Origin: Paracrocinitomix sp039939375
GTDB taxonomy: Bacteria > Bacteroidota > Bacteroidia > Flavobacteriales_D > Crocinitomicaceae
Direction of reading: 5' to 3'
Assembly (NCBI GenBank): GCA_039939375.1
Contig: JBDVJO010000002.1
Location: 450,599-514,598 of the forward strand
DNA: 64,000 bases
The stretch's first letter is position 1. Each line of letters starts with the position of its first letter. This document shows, one piece after another, positions 33,336-40,596 of the stretch. The translations under genes were made by a program, and so were the position numbers. The notes under the pieces were generated by a model. It searched no databases. It was given only the letters and a program-made list of their open reading frames with translations, and was not told the origin of the DNA.

Positions 33336-34586
33336 ATGTCAAAAATTTTAATCATTGAGGATAACCCAGACATTAGAGCTTCTGTAGCTGATGTTTTAGA
33401 GTTTCATCATTATGACGTTTATCAAGCTTGTAACGGTGAAGAGGGCTTTGAATTAGCCAAAAATGAAAAACCAGATTTAGTATTATGTGATGTTTTGATG
33501 CCCAAACTTAATGGTTGGCAAACCTTTGATAAATTCAAATCTGTGGAAGAATTAAAGTTTATTCCCTTCGTATTTACAACTGCGCTTTCTAGGATAGAAG
33601 ACATGAGAAAAGGGATGACTCTGGGAGCAGAAGATTATATCACCAAGCCTTTTGATAACTATGATTTAATAAATACCGTAAAGCGTTTGCTGGATAAACA
33701 CAATGCACTTCAAGATCATGTTATTGCAAGTAACGAAGCATCAAGTTTAACATCTCTTCAGGCAAAAGAATTACAGCTTCAAGAGTTTTCTGAAAGCCTT
33801 GAACGTGCTAAAATTGTTCAACAAGCGACACTCCCAAGCATTCCTTATTTAGAAAACTTATTCAATCCATTTGCTTTAATGTACCTTCCAAAAGATACCG
33901 TGTCTGGAGATTTTTATTGGGCAAAAAAGATGGGTGATATTAAGTTAATTGCGATTGCTGATTGCACAGGTCATGGAATTCCAGGAGCATTGATGACTAT
34001 GGCTTGTACTAATATGCTGAATTTTATAGTGCAATCTCCTGAATTTAATACCCCTAAAAGTATTTTAACGAAAGCTAATCAGTTGGTAGTAGATTTTCTT
34101 CATTCTGAGGCTAATCAACTGCAAGATGGTATGGATATCTCTTTGTGTGCGATTGATTCAAAAAATAAAAAAATACACTATGTTGGTGCTCAACGACCTT
34201 TATTTATTATGTCTGAAAACGACAAAGTAGATGGTTTAAACCCCGGAGAATTTGTTTCTTATGAGACTCCTGATAATTCTTTCATTCACAAAATAAAGGG
34301 AGGACGCTATTCTATTGGTGTTTATTATGATGATTTTGAACTTACAGAACACGTTATAAATTATTCTGAGGGAGATGTTGTTTATATGTTTTCAGACGGA
34401 ATCACAGATCAGTTCGGAGGAGTTAAAGGTAAAAAATTCAACACTAAAAGATTGATAGAGTTATTGACGAAAGTAAAAGATCTGTCAATGGAGAATCAAC
34501 AACGTGTTTTGAATTGCGTGTTTGAAGAATGGAAAGGCGATAACGAGCAAATTGATGATGTTACTTTAATAGGAATTAAGCTGTAA
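33336..34586 (+). CDS. Response regulator with SpoIIE/RsbU-type PP2C phosphatase domain
   Basis: 416 residues. The receiver (1-120) has phospho-acceptor PDLVLCDVLMPKLNG and DYITKPFDNYD. A coiled linker (about 140-165) leads to a PP2C-like SpoIIE phosphatase from about 180: VSGDFYWAKKMGDIKLIAIADCTGHGIPGAL supplies metal-binding Asp residues, DGMDISLCAID and VYMFSDGITDQFGG follow, and the end is QIDDVTLIGIKL. RsbU/SpoIIE phosphatases dephosphorylate STAS anti-sigma antagonists. Possible substrates in this window are the STAS-like pair at 39.6-40.4 kb and the STAS protein at 58.2 kb, which is an inference. Confidence 0.95.
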   Translation: MSKILIIEDNPDIRASVADVLEFHHYDVYQACNGEEGFELAKNEKPDLVLCDVLMPKLNGWQTFDKFKSVEELKFIPFVFTTALSRIEDMRKGMTLGAEDYITKPFDNYDLINTVKRLLDKHNALQDHVIASNEASSLTSLQAKELQLQEFSESLERAKIVQQATLPSIPYLENLFNPFALMYLPKDTVSGDFYWAKKMGDIKLIAIADCTGHGIPGALMTMACTNMLNFIVQSPEFNTPKSILTKANQLVVDFLHSEANQLQDGMDISLCAIDSKNKKIHYVGAQRPLFIMSENDKVDGLNPGEFVSYETPDNSFIHKIKGGRYSIGVYYDDFELTEHVINYSEGDVVYMFSDGITDQFGGVKGKKFNTKRLIELLTKVKDLSMENQQRVLNCVFEEWKGDNEQIDDVTLIGIKL

Positions 34587-34695
34587 AAGAATTCAAATCT
34601 GGCAATTTAACACGTTGGGAAATTCACTCCTTACGATTGGTAAATATCCCATGTTTTTCCGGTTTTAGCCGATTACATTTATTAAAAAAGACGCC

Positions 34696-35730
34696 ATGAT
34701 TCGAATTTTACTATTAGTTACAGGATTTCTTTCGTTCCAACCTTTTTGCCAATCAGATTATGGCGTAAAATTTAAAATTACTGCTCCAGATGGATTTACA
34801 GATGAAACTGTGGTACGTTTAAATCATGATGCTTCTAGTGCCTTTGATGGTGCTTATGACGCATTTAAATGGTTCACCTGGAATAACGAAGTTCCCTCAA
34901 TTTATTCAAATTCATCTAATAATGATCCTTTGTCAATAAATACGCATGATTTTATGGATAAGGATACAACTATGATGATATGGATGAGAGCAATGATTAC
35001 CGGCGGAACTTTTACAATGGAGACGGAACAAATGGGGGCTTTTCCTGAAAATGTGAAATTGGCATTAAAAGATATAGAATCTAATGTTGTTTATGAATTG
35101 GACCAAGACTTAACCTTCAATTTTAGCGTTTCTACTTCGCCCAATGACTTTGAGAGGTTTGAATTATTTTATTCAGCTGAAGCTTCTGTAGATACAGTAG
35201 GGCAGTCTGCTATCGTTACAAATATGGGTAATTATAATTGGGAATATGAATTGTATGATTCAATGAATCAAGTCATAGAATCTAATTCAGTTACAGATCA
35301 ATTTATAACACTTGAAGATTTAAATCCTGGCTTATATACCGTTTTGGTTACTGATGCTTATAGTTTAGTAGATACTTTAGTTTTTGAAATTCAAGAAGTA
35401 ACAAATCCAACTAATGGAAACGAAGCAGCAGGTGAGCTAGCAGAGAGGGCAGAGGATGTTAATCCAAATGAAAGTGGGACAGCCTCTTTGTTCGAAATGA
35501 ATTCAGATGCTTCATTAACAATTTCAGTGGAATTTGGTCAGAAATTCATTAATTACAAGCTTGAAGAATTAGTTCAGGCGCAATTGAATATTTACAATTA
35601 TGCTGGACAGTTATTGATTTCTAAATCCGTAAGTTCAGAAGAATTAGATCATTATCTAATCCCAGAAAATATTTCAGCAGGAATAATTTTAATTCAATCA
35701 GAAAAAGTGATGCAATCAGTCAAATTTTAA
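34696..35730 (+). CDS. Secreted protein with T9SS sorting domain
   Basis: 344 residues. The signal peptide (ILLLVTGFLSFQPFCQS) is followed by a beta-rich domain with YGVKFKITAPDGFTDETVVR and a second Ig-like segment (IVTNMGNYNWEYELYDSMNQ, LVTDAYSLVDTLVFEI). The C-terminus (VQAQLNIYNYAGQLLISKSV to KVMQSVKF) has the strand order of a type A sorting domain, so it should be placed on the surface by the type IX system. The first domain resembles the common Bacteroidota family of secreted proteins that respond to TRAP-like statements of abstract decoration, but I cannot name it. It follows the signalling genes by 109 nt. Confidence 0.75.
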   Translation: MIRILLLVTGFLSFQPFCQSDYGVKFKITAPDGFTDETVVRLNHDASSAFDGAYDAFKWFTWNNEVPSIYSNSSNNDPLSINTHDFMDKDTTMMIWMRAMITGGTFTMETEQMGAFPENVKLALKDIESNVVYELDQDLTFNFSVSTSPNDFERFELFYSAEASVDTVGQSAIVTNMGNYNWEYELYDSMNQVIESNSVTDQFITLEDLNPGLYTVLVTDAYSLVDTLVFEIQEVTNPTNGNEAAGELAERAEDVNPNESGTASLFEMNSDASLTISVEFGQKFINYKLEELVQAQLNIYNYAGQLLISKSVSSEELDHYLIPENISAGIILIQSEKVMQSVKF

Positions 35731-35732
35731 CT

Positions 35733-36335
35733 TTAAACTTGACTAAAGGCATAGAAAAGTTCGCGTGCTATTTGGAGTGAACGCTCTGCATACTTTTCTT
35801 TTTGTTGCGGTGTATCATCAAAGGCCTTTGGGTCTTCAAAAGGGATTAATATTCTTTTTGAAGCTGTAGCAATGTATGGACAATTCGTATCTGCAGATGA
35901 GCAAACCATAACCGCACCAAAATTTTCTTGAGGATTAAATGAGTCATCAAAAATTTTAGAAAACCCCATTATTGGATGACTGTTAGCATCATACTTTAAA
36001 GCATAAATTGGGTTTTCAGTTTTTGCTAAAACCTGAACATCAAAACCTTGATCTTGCAAGGTTTCTCCTATCATTGGGTACATATTCGTAACTTCAGTTC
36101 CACCTGAATAACATCTTATTTGGTTAAAACCATAATGATTTGAAGCAACTTGGGCCCAGATCTGAGATAAATGTGATCTCCTTGAATTGTGCACGCAAAT
36201 AAAGATTAAGTCAGTGTTTTGCTTTTTTTCTTTTATAAAATCGCTCAACGTTTGCAGTGCGGCTTTTCGGTCTTCAGGAATCAAATTAAATTCTGATTTA
36301 ATTTGGTCAATTATTGTTTCAATTTTTTTGTTCAT
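35733..36335 (-). CDS. arsC: Arsenate reductase / low-molecular-weight phosphatase-like protein
   Basis: 200 residues. The P-loop CVHNSRRSHLSQ (C-x5-R-S) follows strand DLIFICVHN, as in thioredoxin-coupled arsenate reductases and low-molecular-weight tyrosine phosphatases. VMVCSSADTNCPYI carries the Cys pair expected for the disulfide relay, and the later IPFEDPKAFDD has the Asp-Pro general acid. The N-terminal 45 residues form an added helix. It is the third gene of an arsR - DUF6428 - arsC run with 4-nt spacing. No ArsB or ACR3 pump is present, so arsenite export must be supplied elsewhere. Confidence 0.9.
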   Translation of the reverse strand: MNKKIETIIDQIKSEFNLIPEDRKAALQTLSDFIKEKKQNTDLIFICVHNSRRSHLSQIWAQVASNHYGFNQIRCYSGGTEVTNMYPMIGETLQDQGFDVQVLAKTENPIYALKYDANSHPIMGFSKIFDDSFNPQENFGAVMVCSSADTNCPYIATASKRILIPFEDPKAFDDTPQQKEKYAERSLQIARELFYAFSQV

Positions 36336-36339
36336 ATCG

Positions 36340-36810
36340 TTAACAGCAGCCTCCGCCAGGAGTACAAGTATTATTATTGTCGTTTGTTAAATCAGCCAAA
36401 TTTAGCTTTTGCTTTACAGGTATTCCGCAAGCGTCTGTTGCTAAGCAATCAGTTTGTTTGGATGTTAAAAGAAAGTCATTCATTGAAGTTGAAAGGCCGT
36501 ATTTTCCGATTGTTTCTCCCTGGTATTCAACTTCAATTTCGAGATCTTCCAATCCAATCGCCTTTTCAGCCATTTCTATAATTGAAAGTAGTTTACTTGG
36601 AACTAATCTATGATCATAGTCATTTGCCTCCCACAATTGAAAACTAATCACAGATTCATCACGCATAACTCCTCCACAATCAATGAATTTTTTTTGAATC
36701 TTTCCAACTTCAGTCACGTGAAAATGTTTTGGAACAAATTTGCCGTTCGGTAACAAAAAATTAATTTCGTCTATTGTGGATAAGTGATTCTTTACTTCTG
36801 ATAATTTCAT
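36340..36810 (-). CDS. DUF6428 family protein
   Basis: 156 residues. The region MKLSEVKNHLSTIDEINFLL, then KHFHVTEVGKIQKKFIDCGG and VSFQLWEANDYDHRLVPSKL matches DUF6428, a family found beside arsR and arsC in Bacteroidota. Its C-terminus CTPGGGCC (last eight residues) and CLATDACGIPVKQK are cysteine clusters suited to soft-metal or arsenite binding, which is an inference. It starts directly after the arsR stop and is cytoplasmic. The biochemical role is unknown. Confidence 0.85.
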   Translation of the reverse strand: MKLSEVKNHLSTIDEINFLLPNGKFVPKHFHVTEVGKIQKKFIDCGGVMRDESVISFQLWEANDYDHRLVPSKLLSIIEMAEKAIGLEDLEIEVEYQGETIGKYGLSTSMNDFLLTSKQTDCLATDACGIPVKQKLNLADLTNDNNNTCTPGGGCC

Positions 36811-37146
36811 TTAATTACATTTTTGAATTTTACAAATACTCTCATTATCGAAAAGAGAGTTGAACATTTGCTGCATTTCTTCCCAATAGGTTTGATTGAT
36901 GCAATAGCAGACAGAAGTTCCAATTTTTGTACTTTTTAAAACTTGGTTATTTACCAGTTCTTTAAGATGTTGTGATACTGTAGCTTGAGAAAGTCCAGTC
37001 ACTTCAACCAAAGTACCGTTTACACATTCATCTGCTTTTAACAAATGCTGTACGATAGCAATACGGGCTGGGTGCCCTAGCGATTTAGCTATCGCGGCCA
37101 ATGCGTTTTGCTCTTCTGTAAATAGATTATTTTTAGATACTCCCAT
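36811..37146 (-). CDS. arsR: ArsR-family metalloregulator
   Basis: 111 residues from ATG 37146; an upstream in-frame extension would begin inside the operator, so the internal ATG is chosen. The winged helix shows AKSLGHPARIAIVQHLLKA, then LSQATVSQHLKELVNNQVLKS. The usual CxC of classical As(III) sites is replaced by ECVNG; further cysteines are in SVCYCINQ and the C-terminal ICKIQKC, so the inducer site is of a variant type. It represses its own operon until metal binds. A palindromic operator candidate lies at 37183-37198. Confidence 0.92.
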   Translation of the reverse strand: MGVSKNNLFTEEQNALAAIAKSLGHPARIAIVQHLLKADECVNGTLVEVTGLSQATVSQHLKELVNNQVLKSTKIGTSVCYCINQTYWEEMQQMFNSLFDNESICKIQKCN

Positions 37147-37182
37147 TATTAATTGCAATATTACGATTAATAAAAAGAATAA

Positions 37183-37198
37183 TGACAATATTTTGTCA
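37183..37198. promoter_or_regulatory. Candidate ArsR operator
   Basis: TGACAATATTTTGTCA is an inverted repeat (TGACAA / TTGTCA with a 4-nt centre) 37 nt upstream of the arsR ATG and directly after the stop of the gene before it. Confidence 0.55.
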
Positions 37199-37200
37199 AA

Positions 37201-37683
37201 TTATATTAGTTGTGCTGAAAAACTATAGTCAGAAGTAGCAGTATTATTGGAGAATTCAAGAAATAATTCAATCATTTCAAATAACTTATTTACCTCATGT
37301 TCTGTCAATGAATCAATTTCAATAACACTAGAGAAAGCATTTCTCAGATAAACGGATTGATACTTTTTGGAGCTCACCAATCGTGCTATAGATTTATCCA
37401 TTGCTCTTTTGTCTATAGAGGTACTGAAAATCACATCACATTTTTCTTCTAACAAAAATCGAATTAAATCATCAATAGATTGTTCTTTGTTCTCATGACT
37501 CAATAGTCCAATATTCAAAGTTGGATGTTCTACAACCATTAATAAATCGCCTAAAATATCAACTGGTCTAATTTCAAGATTCATCTCTGAAGAATGCGCA
37601 AACAACTTTTTAGCAAGACCTCTAATTACTTTGGGTTGTCCTTTTTCTGACTTGTCGTCTAAGAAATAAATTGTTGGTTTCAT
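37201..37683 (-). CDS. Hypothetical alpha/beta protein
   Basis: 160 residues, soluble, not recognised. The order is strand (PTIYFLDDKSEKGQPKVI), helix, strand (LEIRPVDILGDLLMVVE), strand (LNIGLLSH), helix (QSIDDLIRFLLEEK), strand (CDVIFSTSIDK) and helix. That resembles a small Rossmann-like or receiver-like fold with DD at residues 9-10, but no conserved Lys or Thr of a receiver is in place. It lies 98 nt downstream of the NarL regulator on the same strand, so it may end that transcript and belong to the signalling set. Confidence 0.55.
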   Translation of the reverse strand: MKPTIYFLDDKSEKGQPKVIRGLAKKLFAHSSEMNLEIRPVDILGDLLMVVEHPTLNIGLLSHENKEQSIDDLIRFLLEEKCDVIFSTSIDKRAMDKSIARLVSSKKYQSVYLRNAFSSVIEIDSLTEHEVNKLFEMIELFLEFSNNTATSDYSFSAQLI

Positions 37684-37781
37684 TCAGTACTGTTAGATTA
37701 TGTTACTAAAGTCTGAATTACTTACTCCTTAAGCATCCGTATTAACACGGTATTATAATAAAAGGTTCTAGGTATTAATAC

Positions 37782-38456
37782 TTAAATTATACCTAGTTTG
37801 AAAGCGTATTTAATAAGTCCTGCGGTGTTTTTGACCTGTAATTTGTTGATAATGTTTTGTCTATGAGAATCAACAGTTCTTTTTGACAAGTTTAATTTTT
37901 GACCTATTTCTTCATTAGTTAATTCAGAAGCAATTAAAGTTAAAACCTCCATTTCACGTTTTGACAATATGTTCTCATTTTTTGAAACACTTGAACGTTT
38001 AACTTTTTCTAAGTTCAAGGCTGATTCATTATAAGGCTCCATGAGTTTTATAGCAACATCATTGCTATAATAGTTCCTTCCGTCTAATACAGTGTTTATT
38101 GCTTCCTCTAGTATTTCAGGACCAGTATTCTTTAATAAATATCCAGCTGCTCCTGCTTTGATCATGCTCCTTATTTCAAAGTCTTCATCAAACATGGACA
38201 AAGCAATAATTTTTGTGAACTTGTCATTTTTGACAATTTCTCGAGTTGCTCGAATGCCGTCTTTTTCAGGCATATTAATATCCATGAAAATGATGTCATA
38301 ATTGGTGATTAAGGCACGCTTTACTGCTTCTTCTCCATTAATCGCTTCATGAATTTCTGAAATACGGCTAGACATTCCTCCAGATTCAAGCGTATATTTG
38401 ATTCCGTTCCTGACCAATTTATGATCATCTACCAATAGTATTTTAATCTTCTTCAT
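37782..38456 (-). CDS. NarL/FixJ-type response regulator
   Basis: 224 residues. The receiver (1-125) has DD in ILLVDDHKLVRNG, the phospho-acceptor in YDIIFMDINMPEKDG, Ser in IIALSMFDED and Lys in GYLLKNTGPEI. The LuxR-type helix-turn-helix (about 155-220) is LSKREMEVLTLIASELTNEE, then LSKRTVDSHRQNIINKL. It overlaps the kinase gene by 14 nt and is its cognate regulator. Confidence 0.95.
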   Translation of the reverse strand: MKKIKILLVDDHKLVRNGIKYTLESGGMSSRISEIHEAINGEEAVKRALITNYDIIFMDINMPEKDGIRATREIVKNDKFTKIIALSMFDEDFEIRSMIKAGAAGYLLKNTGPEILEEAINTVLDGRNYYSNDVAIKLMEPYNESALNLEKVKRSSVSKNENILSKREMEVLTLIASELTNEEIGQKLNLSKRTVDSHRQNIINKLQVKNTAGLIKYAFKLGII

Positions 38457-39627
38457 TTGGGCTTATTAATGGGAATTTAACAAAAGTTGAAGTTCCTTCT
38501 CCTAGTTTACTTTTCATTTCTAATTCACCGTTGAACGCTTTAACTTTTGTTTTTAAATTTTCATATCCTCTATTTTCACCAATGCGGTTTAACTTTTTTA
38601 AATCAAATCCTTTACCATTGTCTTCTAAATATACGCTTACAATGTTTTCCGTCAAATTTAATTCAAGTTCAATTAAAAGTTCAGTGGCTTCAGCATGTTT
38701 AATCATGTTATTTATAAATTCTTGACAAATTCTATAAATTACAATTTCAAGGTTGGCATCTAATCTATTTAAATCTGGATTTTTAGAAAATCGAACCTCT
38801 ATATTTGCTTGATCTTTTAATTTACTAGTTAAATCTGCGATAGCCATGTTTAAGCCGCCCCTTGTTAATACACTTGGCATCAAATTAAAACAGATTTCGC
38901 GCAAATGTTTTATTGAACCATCTAAAATTTGAGTACAAGTAGATATAAGTTCCAGTTGTTTTGGGTCGCCTTGACTATGTTTTCTCAAATTACTGATCAT
39001 TAATTTGGTCATGGATAATTCTTGACCTATTGAATCATGTAAGTCATCTGCAACCCGCTTTTGTTCATTTTGTTCAGTTGAGAAAATAGCCTGTAATATT
39101 CGCTGTTCGTTTAGTTTCTGCTCAGTAATGTCTTTTACACTGATTAAATAACCTTTGAATTCATCAAATCGATTGATAATTTGAGAACAAGTGAATTGTC
39201 CTATGATAGTTTTGTTTTCACCTTTTAGTTTTTCTTCAAGGAGTAAACTTTTCTGATCACCTAAAAGTTTTGATTTTATTGTTTTAAATAATGAACTTGT
39301 ACCACCTATGAATTGATCCAGTTGAGCACCTATTAGGTCTTCTCTTTCCTTGCCGAGTGCAACTTCTAAAGCAGAATTAAAATCAGTTAAACGCCCTTCT
39401 TTGTTTACGATCATTACCAAATCAGTAACAGCATTAAAAATACTAGAGAAATATTCTTTAGAAACGTTGGTTGAAAGCAATTCTTCTCCAAGCATATTGA
39501 TCCCAGAAATGATCATATCATATTGGTCAATGTCATCAGAAATTTTGCCCTGATATTCATAATTACCAGCAGAGTACTCTAAAAGTAGGTTGCTTATTTC
39601 TTCTATTTGTGATTCTGAATCTGGCAT
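38443..39627 (-). CDS. Soluble PAS-domain histidine kinase (HisKA_3 / NarX type)
   Basis: 394 residues with no membrane segment. A helical region 1-60 (EISNLLLEYSAGNYEYQG) is followed by a PAS domain at about 60-180 (VTDLVMIVNKEGRLTDFNSA), a HisKA_3 dimerisation helix with the phospho-His in RVADDLHDSIGQELSMTKLM and a HATPase with EFINNMIKHAEATELL, LEDNGKGFDLKK and STFVKFPL. The cue is cytoplasmic. The preceding gene, 4 nt upstream, is a STAS-like protein, so the order is STAS-like, STAS-like, kinase, regulator, orphan. Confidence 0.94.
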   Translation of the reverse strand: MPDSESQIEEISNLLLEYSAGNYEYQGKISDDIDQYDMIISGINMLGEELLSTNVSKEYFSSIFNAVTDLVMIVNKEGRLTDFNSALEVALGKEREDLIGAQLDQFIGGTSSLFKTIKSKLLGDQKSLLLEEKLKGENKTIIGQFTCSQIINRFDEFKGYLISVKDITEQKLNEQRILQAIFSTEQNEQKRVADDLHDSIGQELSMTKLMISNLRKHSQGDPKQLELISTCTQILDGSIKHLREICFNLMPSVLTRGGLNMAIADLTSKLKDQANIEVRFSKNPDLNRLDANLEIVIYRICQEFINNMIKHAEATELLIELELNLTENIVSVYLEDNGKGFDLKKLNRIGENRGYENLKTKVKAFNGELEMKSKLGEGTSTFVKFPLISPNEED

Positions 39628-39631
39628 TATT

Positions 39632-40048
39632 TTAAAATTGCTTTAACCAAAGTAGAGCTTCTTTTTCATCTTTGAAAACTTTCGTTGGAACTTTTACTTT
39701 AATAGCACTTATTTTAATAAAAAAGTTCGCAAGGTGAGCTTCGAACACATTTTTGGCTATGATTGCACCTGCGCTTACGCCTTTAATTCCTAAGTCGGAA
39801 TTAAAATAATTCCTTGCCTCTTTGTTGATTGATTTTAATCCATCTTGTTGAAAAATCATTGGATAGCTTCTGCCGTTAATAAACTGAAGCCTAGTTTCAA
39901 CAATTTTTTTCGCGATATTCAAGTCTATAGAATCTGCCTTAAATGTACCATAAAGAATTCCATTTTTTAGTTCAAGTTTCATCAACTCATTTTCGAAGGT
40001 TCTATTTTCTATTGATTGATTAAAACTCAATTTTTTTTCAATGGACAT
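39632..40048 (-). CDS. STAS/SEC14-like (DUF7793-type) protein, copy 2
   Basis: 138 residues. Core: LMKLELKNGILYGTFKADSID, then LNIAKKIVETRLQFINGRSYPM, NKEARNYFNSDLGIKGVSAGAII, and the closing FIKISAIKVKVPTKVFKDEKEALLWLKQF. It resembles STAS/SEC14-like domains that act as phospho-switch or ligand-binding modules next to Bacteroidota kinases. It is clearly a paralogue of the preceding gene, with an extra N-terminal extension of about 15 residues, and overlaps it by 11 nt. Confidence 0.75.
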   Translation of the reverse strand: MSIEKKLSFNQSIENRTFENELMKLELKNGILYGTFKADSIDLNIAKKIVETRLQFINGRSYPMIFQQDGLKSINKEARNYFNSDLGIKGVSAGAIIAKNVFEAHLANFFIKISAIKVKVPTKVFKDEKEALLWLKQF

Positions 40049-40424
40049 ATTCTTTTAACCAAGTAACTGCTTCTTCTTCATTTGAAAAAACTCGGGCAGG
40101 TAACTTATTTTTATGAACAGTTATTTTCAAAAAAAAATTGGCCAAATGTCTTGTTAAAGGTGAAGTAGAAATTAAAGCCGAAGCTGAAACACCTTCCCTT
40201 GCTTCATCCGAGTTCAAATAGGTTCTGGCTTCACGATCTATTTGTTTAAGCCCAATCTCAGCAATCATTAAAGGAGTAGGTTTCCCTTTTGTAAGTTCAA
40301 GTCTTGCCTCAACCACTTTCTTAGCTACCTCCAACGTCACCTTTTCTTTCTTATAAGTCCCTTTTAACACTGAATCAATGTATTCAAATATCACAAATTC
40401 ATTTTCAAAAATGGTCTTAATCAT
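40038..40424 (-). CDS. STAS/SEC14-like (DUF7793-type) protein, copy 1
   Basis: 128 residues with the same architecture as its downstream neighbour: FVIFEYIDSVLKGTYKKEKV, then AKKVVEARLELTKGKPTPLM, DREARTYLNSDEAREGVSAS and FLKITVHKNKLPARVFSNEEEAVTWLKEY. The two share most of the helix and loop wording, so a tandem duplication is evident. It is first in the minus-strand signalling transcript and divergent from the fusion-enzyme gene across a 172-nt gap in which I see no clear promoter. Confidence 0.75.
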   Translation of the reverse strand: MIKTIFENEFVIFEYIDSVLKGTYKKEKVTLEVAKKVVEARLELTKGKPTPLMIAEIGLKQIDREARTYLNSDEAREGVSASALISTSPLTRHLANFFLKITVHKNKLPARVFSNEEEAVTWLKEYVH

Positions 40425-40596
40425 ATCAAATTATGCTCAAAAATAATTAATTCTACTTACTTTAGAATTGTAAGTGTTTTTACTTAGGTGTAAGATACTA
40501 AAAAATACTTTTAAATCCAGTGTTTAAACTGTTTTATGAGGTTTGCAGAATGCCGAATTTTGAGGTGAAATAATTTTTAATTAAGTGAACCTCAAG

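Noticed and set aside
37147..37188. Longer, hydrophobic N-terminus for ArsR
   Set aside because: It covers the operator palindrome, and the hydrophobic segment is foreign to ArsR.
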